From the NCBI GenBank assembly GCA_007122045.1, contig SKJM01000076.1:1-13518 (forward strand): a DNA stretch of 13,518 bases, in the 5' to 3' direction. The stretch's first letter is position 1, and each line of letters starts with the position of its first letter. This stretch comes from Planctomycetales bacterium (GTDB lineage: Bacteria; Planctomycetota; Planctomycetia; Pirellulales; Thermoguttaceae). The position numbers and the translations under genes are program-made. The notes under the pieces are model-generated. The model saw only the letters and a program-made list of their open reading frames with translations. It did not search any database and was not told the DNA's origin. Shown piece by piece: positions 9,902 to 13,518 of the stretch.

Positions 9902-9930
9902 TTCCCAGGGCGTATCCGCCGTGTTATGAT
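9902..9930 (+). promoter_or_regulatory. Likely promoter of the TPR gene
   Basis: TTCCCA (9902-9907, four of six matches to TTGACA), a 17-base spacer and TATGAT (9925-9930, five of six to TATAAT). Transcription would begin near 9937, giving a leader of about 200 bases. This is the best sigma70-like match in the gap; activity is inferred. Confidence 0.45.
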
Positions 9931-9936
9931 AGATAC

Positions 9937-10137
9937 TGGATGCGGCGGTCGCAGTAAGGGCAGCCCGTCGCGACCAGCCCGCCTTGCCAAGCAATGTGCC
10001 GCCTTCCGGATCCTGCCGAACGCCACGCCGCTTTCGCGATGCACATTGGGGCGCAACGCCGCGCGGCCCACTTGCGGGGGCCGGCCGTTGCTTGGTCCCG
10101 CCTACGGAACAGCCACCCCCCAAAAGAGGTTATCTCA
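9937..10137 (+). promoter_or_regulatory. Long structured leader of the TPR gene
   Basis: Several complementary segments are visible: CCAAGCAA (9987-9994) with TTGCTTGG (10088-10095); CAATGTGC (9992-9999) with GCACATTG (10041-10048); and GCAACG (10053-10058) with CGTTGC (10086-10091), the last enclosing a further GGCCC/GGGCC pair. The first and third pairs compete for 10088-10091, and the first two overlap at 9992-9994, so alternative folds are possible. No known riboswitch class was recognised. Shine-Dalgarno AAGAGG lies at 10124-10129, 8 bases before the ATG. An in-frame ATG upstream at 9994 would read through these stems and put the signal peptide inside the protein, so it is rejected. Confidence 0.4.
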
Positions 10138-13100
10138 ATGAAGTCATCTTTCCCCCTGCGCGCGTGTTCTGTGGGGCTCGCGCTGTTGGCCCTGCTTCGC
10201 GGCGCTCCGTTGCCGGCGGAGACGCAAAACGCCGCCGCCACCCGCCAGTACGCCGCCGCCGTCGCCCTGCAAAACCGGGGGGTATTCGACTTGGCGGCTT
10301 CCGAGTGGGAGCGGTTCATCGAGGCGCACCAGGGCCATCCGCGGGTACCCAACGCGCATCTGCACCTCGGCGTGTGCTACCTGAAGACCGAGCAACACGA
10401 GCAGGCCGCGCAGTCGTTCGAGACGCTGATCCGGACCTATCCCGACTCCGACGTGATCGAGGCGGCCCACTTCTACCTGGGGGTTACGCAGTACACCCTG
10501 GGCCAGCAGGGCCAAAGCGACATGTACGATGCGGCCGCGGCCACCTTGGAGCAACTGCTGGAGAAGTTTCCCGAAAGCCGCCACGCGCCGCAGGCGGTCT
10601 TCTACCGCGGCGAGTCCCTGTACGCCCGCGGGAACCGGGAAGCCGCCGCCGAGATGTACGCGCGGCTGATCGAGGAGTATCCGGAAGACGAGATGCTGGC
10701 CGACGCCCTGTACGCGCTGGGCGTCACTCAGGAGGAATTGAATCGACCGGCCGAGGCGGGCAAGACGTACGACGCGTTTCTCGAGCAGTTCAAGAAGCAC
10801 CCGCTGCGCTCCGAGGTGATTATGCGGCGCGGCGAAACGCTGTTCATGCAGAATCAGTACGGGCCGGCGGCCCAGTGGCTTGGCACGGCGGCGGGGCGCG
10901 AGGGTTTTGCGCTGGCCGACCACGCCACGATGCGCCAGGCGGCCGCCCTGGCGATGCAGAACCAATACGCGGAGGCCGCCGCCCTGTACGGCACGGTGCC
11001 GGCGAAGTTCCCCGACTCGGATTTCGCGGAAACCGCGCGGCTGGAGGGCGGCAAGTGCCACTTCCTGGCCGGCGAGATGGACAAGGCCCGCGAGGTGCTC
11101 GGGCCGGTGGCCGAGGCCGGCGGCGCGGCCGCGCCGGAAGCCGCCCATTGGATCGCCCGCGCGCTGTTCCGGGAGAACCAGCCGGCCGAGGCCCTCGAGG
11201 TGGTCGAAGCCGTGTTGCCGCAGGCAGATGAGAGCCCCTTCCTGCCCCGGCTGTTGATGGACCAGGCCGACGCGATGTACGAAATCGCCGACCGCCGCGG
11301 CGAGTCGATCGAGCGGTATGCGGCCCTGGCGGAGAAGTTCCCCGACCACGCCACGGCTCCCCAGGCGCTGTACATGGCGGGCTTCGCGGCGCTGGGCCAG
11401 GGTGAGTTTGAAACGGCCCGAACGTACGCCGACCGTTTCCTCGAAACGTATCCCGACGATGACTTGGCGGCCGACGTGCGGCACGTCGCGGCCGAAAGCG
11501 CCCTGCAAGTGCGAGAATTCACCCAGGCGGAGGAACTGTTCGCCCGGGCGCTGGAGCAGGCCCCCAATCACCCCGATGCCGAGGTCTGGAAGGTGCGCCG
11601 AGGCCTGGCCCTGCACTTGCAGCGGAAGTTCGAAGAAACGGTCGAGGTGCTCACCCCGGTGCTCGAACAGCTCGAGTCGCCCGCCGCCATTGCCGAAGCG
11701 CGGTACCTGGTCGGCAGCAGCCACGCGGAGTTGGGGCAGTTCGGCCCGGCGGTCGAATCGCTGGAGGCCTCGCTGGAGGCCGACGCCCAGTGGCGGCAGG
11801 CCGACGACACGCTGCTGGTGCTGGCGCACGCGCACCACCGGTCGGGCGCCCCGAAGCAGGCGGTCGCCACCGCCCGGCGGCTGATCGACGCGTTCCCCCA
11901 GAGCCGGCTGATGGATCAGGCTCACTACCGCCTTGCCGAGTACAGCTACGCCGCCGGCGATTTCGAGACGGCGGCCGCAGAATATCAGACCGTTTTGGAC
12001 GACTACGGCGACAGCCAATTCCGGCCCCACGCGATGTACGGGCTGGGCTGGGCCCGGCTCAGCCGCGACCAGTTCGAAGCGGCCGAAGAGGCCTTCGACG
12101 CGCTCGTCGAGGAGTTCTCGGACCACCGGCTCGTGCCGCGCGCCCGCTACGCCCGCGGCATGGCGCGCCAGCAACTCGGCAAGTACGCTCCGGCCATCGA
12201 GGATGTTCGGGCGCTGCTGGAGGCCGACCCCACGCCGGCCGAGAAGGCCGACGCGCAATACGTGCTCGGCCTTTGCCAGGTGGGGCTGGAGCAGTACGAG
12301 GAAGCGGCCGGCACGTTCCGGGCGTTGCTGGAGGCGGCGCCGGAGTACGGCAACGCCGACAAGGCGCTGTACGAGTTGGGCTGGGCGCTGAAATTGCAGC
12401 AGCAGGAGGGCGAGGCGGCCGAGGTGTTCGCTGACCTGACCGCCCGATTCCCCGAAAGCCCGCTGGCCGCCGAAGGCTTTTATCACGTGGGCGAGGAGCA
12501 ATACCGCGGCGGGCAATTCGAAGAGGCCGCTGCCGCCTACCGCCCCTCCTTGGAGGCCGCAGGAACCGGGCCGCTGGGAGAAAAGGCCGCCCACAAACTC
12601 GGCTGGGCGCTGTTCCGCCTGGGCAACCTGGACGAGGCGCAGGAAACGTTCGCCCACCAACGCGCCACCTGGCCGGAGGGGCCGCTAGGAGCCGACGCGG
12701 CGTTCATGGAGGCCGAAATCCTGTTCCGGCAGGAGAAGTACGAGGAGGCGCTGGCCGCCTACGAGGCGGTGGAAAACCCCTCCACCGCTGAATTCAAGGC
12801 CCTCCGGCTCCTGCACGCCGGCCAGTCGGCCGCGCAATTGGAGCAGTGGGAGCCGGCCATCGAATGGCTCGATACGCTGATCGACGAGTTCCCCGACTCG
12901 CCCCACTTGCCGGAGGCCCTGTACGAGAAGGGCTGGGCGCTGCAGAACCTCGACCGCGCCGACGAGGCCGTGGCGGCCTACGAGCAGGTCATCGCCCGGA
13001 CCGACCGCGAGGCGGCTGCCCGGGCGCAGTTCATGATCGGCCAAATCGAGTTCGACAGGAAGAACCACCGGGAGGCCATCGTCAGTTTCTTCAAGGTCAT

Positions 13101-13281
13101 TTCCGGCTACGGCTATCCCAAGTGGCAAGCGTACGCCACCTACGAAGCCGCCCGCTGCTTCGAGGTCCTCGGCCACACGAAGCAAGCGGTCCAGCAGTAC
13201 CGGGAACTGTTGAAGAACTACCCGGATTCCGAACAGACGCCGCTGGCCGAGCAGCGGCTGGAGGAGCTTGACGGGCAGTAA
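10138..13281 (+). CDS. Periplasmic tetratricopeptide-repeat protein, about 27 TPR units
   Basis: A 1,047-residue protein with a signal peptide (MKSSFPLRACSVGLALLALL, likely cut after PLPA near residue 29), then TPR-like units to the C-terminus. I count about 27 of roughly 33-42 residues, typically 36. The recurring pattern is A-x-Y-x-x-G-x-x-x-x-x-x-x-x-Y/F-x-x-A-x-x-x-F/Y-x-x-x-L-x-x-F/Y-P-x-S, as in YAGKR-free units such as FEAAEEAFDALVEEFSDH and KYEEALAAYEAV. Units ending YPDS/FPES resemble the CpoB (YbgF)/BamD class of envelope TPR proteins. There is no enzymatic domain, coiled-coil N-terminus or membrane segment beyond the signal. The start at 10138 is set by AAGAGG and the signal peptide. 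It is a probable scaffold in the periplasm; partners are unknown. The next gene starts 42 bases later and encodes another exported protein, so the two are probably one operon. Confidence 0.88.
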   Translation: MKSSFPLRACSVGLALLALLRGAPLPAETQNAAATRQYAAAVALQNRGVFDLAASEWERFIEAHQGHPRVPNAHLHLGVCYLKTEQHEQAAQSFETLIRTYPDSDVIEAAHFYLGVTQYTLGQQGQSDMYDAAAATLEQLLEKFPESRHAPQAVFYRGESLYARGNREAAAEMYARLIEEYPEDEMLADALYALGVTQEELNRPAEAGKTYDAFLEQFKKHPLRSEVIMRRGETLFMQNQYGPAAQWLGTAAGREGFALADHATMRQAAALAMQNQYAEAAALYGTVPAKFPDSDFAETARLEGGKCHFLAGEMDKAREVLGPVAEAGGAAAPEAAHWIARALFRENQPAEALEVVEAVLPQADESPFLPRLLMDQADAMYEIADRRGESIERYAALAEKFPDHATAPQALYMAGFAALGQGEFETARTYADRFLETYPDDDLAADVRHVAAESALQVREFTQAEELFARALEQAPNHPDAEVWKVRRGLALHLQRKFEETVEVLTPVLEQLESPAAIAEARYLVGSSHAELGQFGPAVESLEASLEADAQWRQADDTLLVLAHAHHRSGAPKQAVATARRLIDAFPQSRLMDQAHYRLAEYSYAAGDFETAAAEYQTVLDDYGDSQFRPHAMYGLGWARLSRDQFEAAEEAFDALVEEFSDHRLVPRARYARGMARQQLGKYAPAIEDVRALLEADPTPAEKADAQYVLGLCQVGLEQYEEAAGTFRALLEAAPEYGNADKALYELGWALKLQQQEGEAAEVFADLTARFPESPLAAEGFYHVGEEQYRGGQFEEAAAAYRPSLEAAGTGPLGEKAAHKLGWALFRLGNLDEAQETFAHQRATWPEGPLGADAAFMEAEILFRQEKYEEALAAYEAVENPSTAEFKALRLLHAGQSAAQLEQWEPAIEWLDTLIDEFPDSPHLPEALYEKGWALQNLDRADEAVAAYEQVIARTDREAAARAQFMIGQIEFDRKNHREAIVSFFKVISGYGYPKWQAYATYEAARCFEVLGHTKQAVQQYRELLKNYPDSEQTPLAEQRLEELDGQ

Positions 13282-13323
13282 CCGCGTCCAACATCCGTTT
13301 CCACCTACGAGCGAGAGTGTTTT

Positions 13324-13518
13324 ATGAGGATCTGCAAACTGACCCTTGCAACGGTGTTGGCGCCGGCCCTGGTGGTGGGCGCCGCAATGCTGCCCGCGGC
13401 GCCCGCGTGGGCCCAGGAGGCCGGGGATCCGGCCGTCGAACAGAGCGAACCGGAAGGCGGCCCGAGCGCCGAGGACCCGGAGGCCAGGGCCGCCCGCCTC
13501 TTGGCCGAAGGAGACGAA
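13324..13518 (+). CDS. Exported protein, N-terminus only (possible MotA/TolQ/ExbB channel)
   Basis: Only 65 codons are present before the window ends. The N-terminus is a clear signal peptide: MRIC, a hydrophobic core LTLATVLAPALVVGAAML, then PAAPAWA with likely cleavage before QEAG. The mature start is acidic and low in complexity (DPAVEQSEPEGGPSAEDPEA), followed by a helix-prone ARAARLLAEGDE. The domain that would identify it lies outside the window. In planctomycetes, a long TPR gene is often followed by a TolQ/ExbB-type proton channel that carries its own signal peptide and linker; this is family knowledge applied by position, and nothing in these 65 residues shows it. No strong Shine-Dalgarno precedes the ATG (GAGAG at 13312-13316 is the nearest). 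Confidence 0.6.
   Translation, partial: MRICKLTLATVLAPALVVGAAMLPAAPAWAQEAGDPAVEQSEPEGGPSAEDPEARAARLLAEGDE

Noticed and set aside
9994..10137. A longer N-terminus for the TPR protein
   Set aside because: It would bury the signal peptide 48 residues inside, and AAGAGG precedes the ATG at 10138.
9924..10352. Minus-strand frame ending in a CPYC motif opposite the TPR leader
   Set aside because: The CPYC looked like a zinc-ribbon piece, but the rest of the frame lacks any recognisable domain and runs antisense to the TPR signal peptide.
10144..12660. An 838-codon open frame on the minus strand opposite the TPR gene
   Set aside because: Its apparent repeats are the antisense of the TPR repeats; the plus strand shows the signal peptide and TPR pattern.

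Overview
The window looks like a high-GC chromosomal segment from a Gram-negative member of the Planctomycetes, most likely of the Pirellulales type. The case rests on several signs: a strongly enlarged SecA; a eukaryote-like isoleucyl-tRNA synthetase whose usual cysteine pairs are replaced; a Kdo transferase, implying LPS and an outer membrane; DUF4058 and DUF4926 genes; short hairpin repeats between genes; and a long periplasmic TPR protein in front of an exported protein. This placement is inferred from protein and repeat style; no rRNA or tRNA gene is present to confirm it.

Layout, left to right. (1) 1-2718, the 3' three quarters of secA (+), cut by the left edge. (2) 2741-2977, a small DUF4926 gene (+). 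(3) 3032-4333, waaA/kdtA (+). (4) 4334-5437, an island-like block: a nested inverted-repeat element at 4358-4504, then a DUF4058 gene on the minus strand (4514-5284) with its own promoter at 5339-5367. The block is closed at 5390-5437 by a degraded copy of the waaA 3' end. (5) 5509-8904, ileS (+). (6) 8912-9015, a 23-bp inverted repeat holding three small palindromes. (7) 9042-9677, purN (+). (8) 9678-10137, a gene-free stretch with a promoter and a structured leader. (9) 10138-13281, a periplasmic protein made almost wholly of about 27 TPR-like units (+). (10) 13324-13518, the start of a second exported protein (+), cut by the right edge; a TolQ/ExbB-type channel is a guess from context.

The core genes are housekeeping: secretion, LPS inner core, translation and purine synthesis. 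The TPR protein and the exported protein after it probably form an envelope operon. Most of the unusual material is outside the core reading frames. The clearest items are the imperfect duplication of the waaA end on both sides of the DUF4058 block, the two inverted-repeat elements, and an internal five-fold repeat in the SecA helical wing region. I found no CRISPR array, transposase, phage gene or recognisable defence system.
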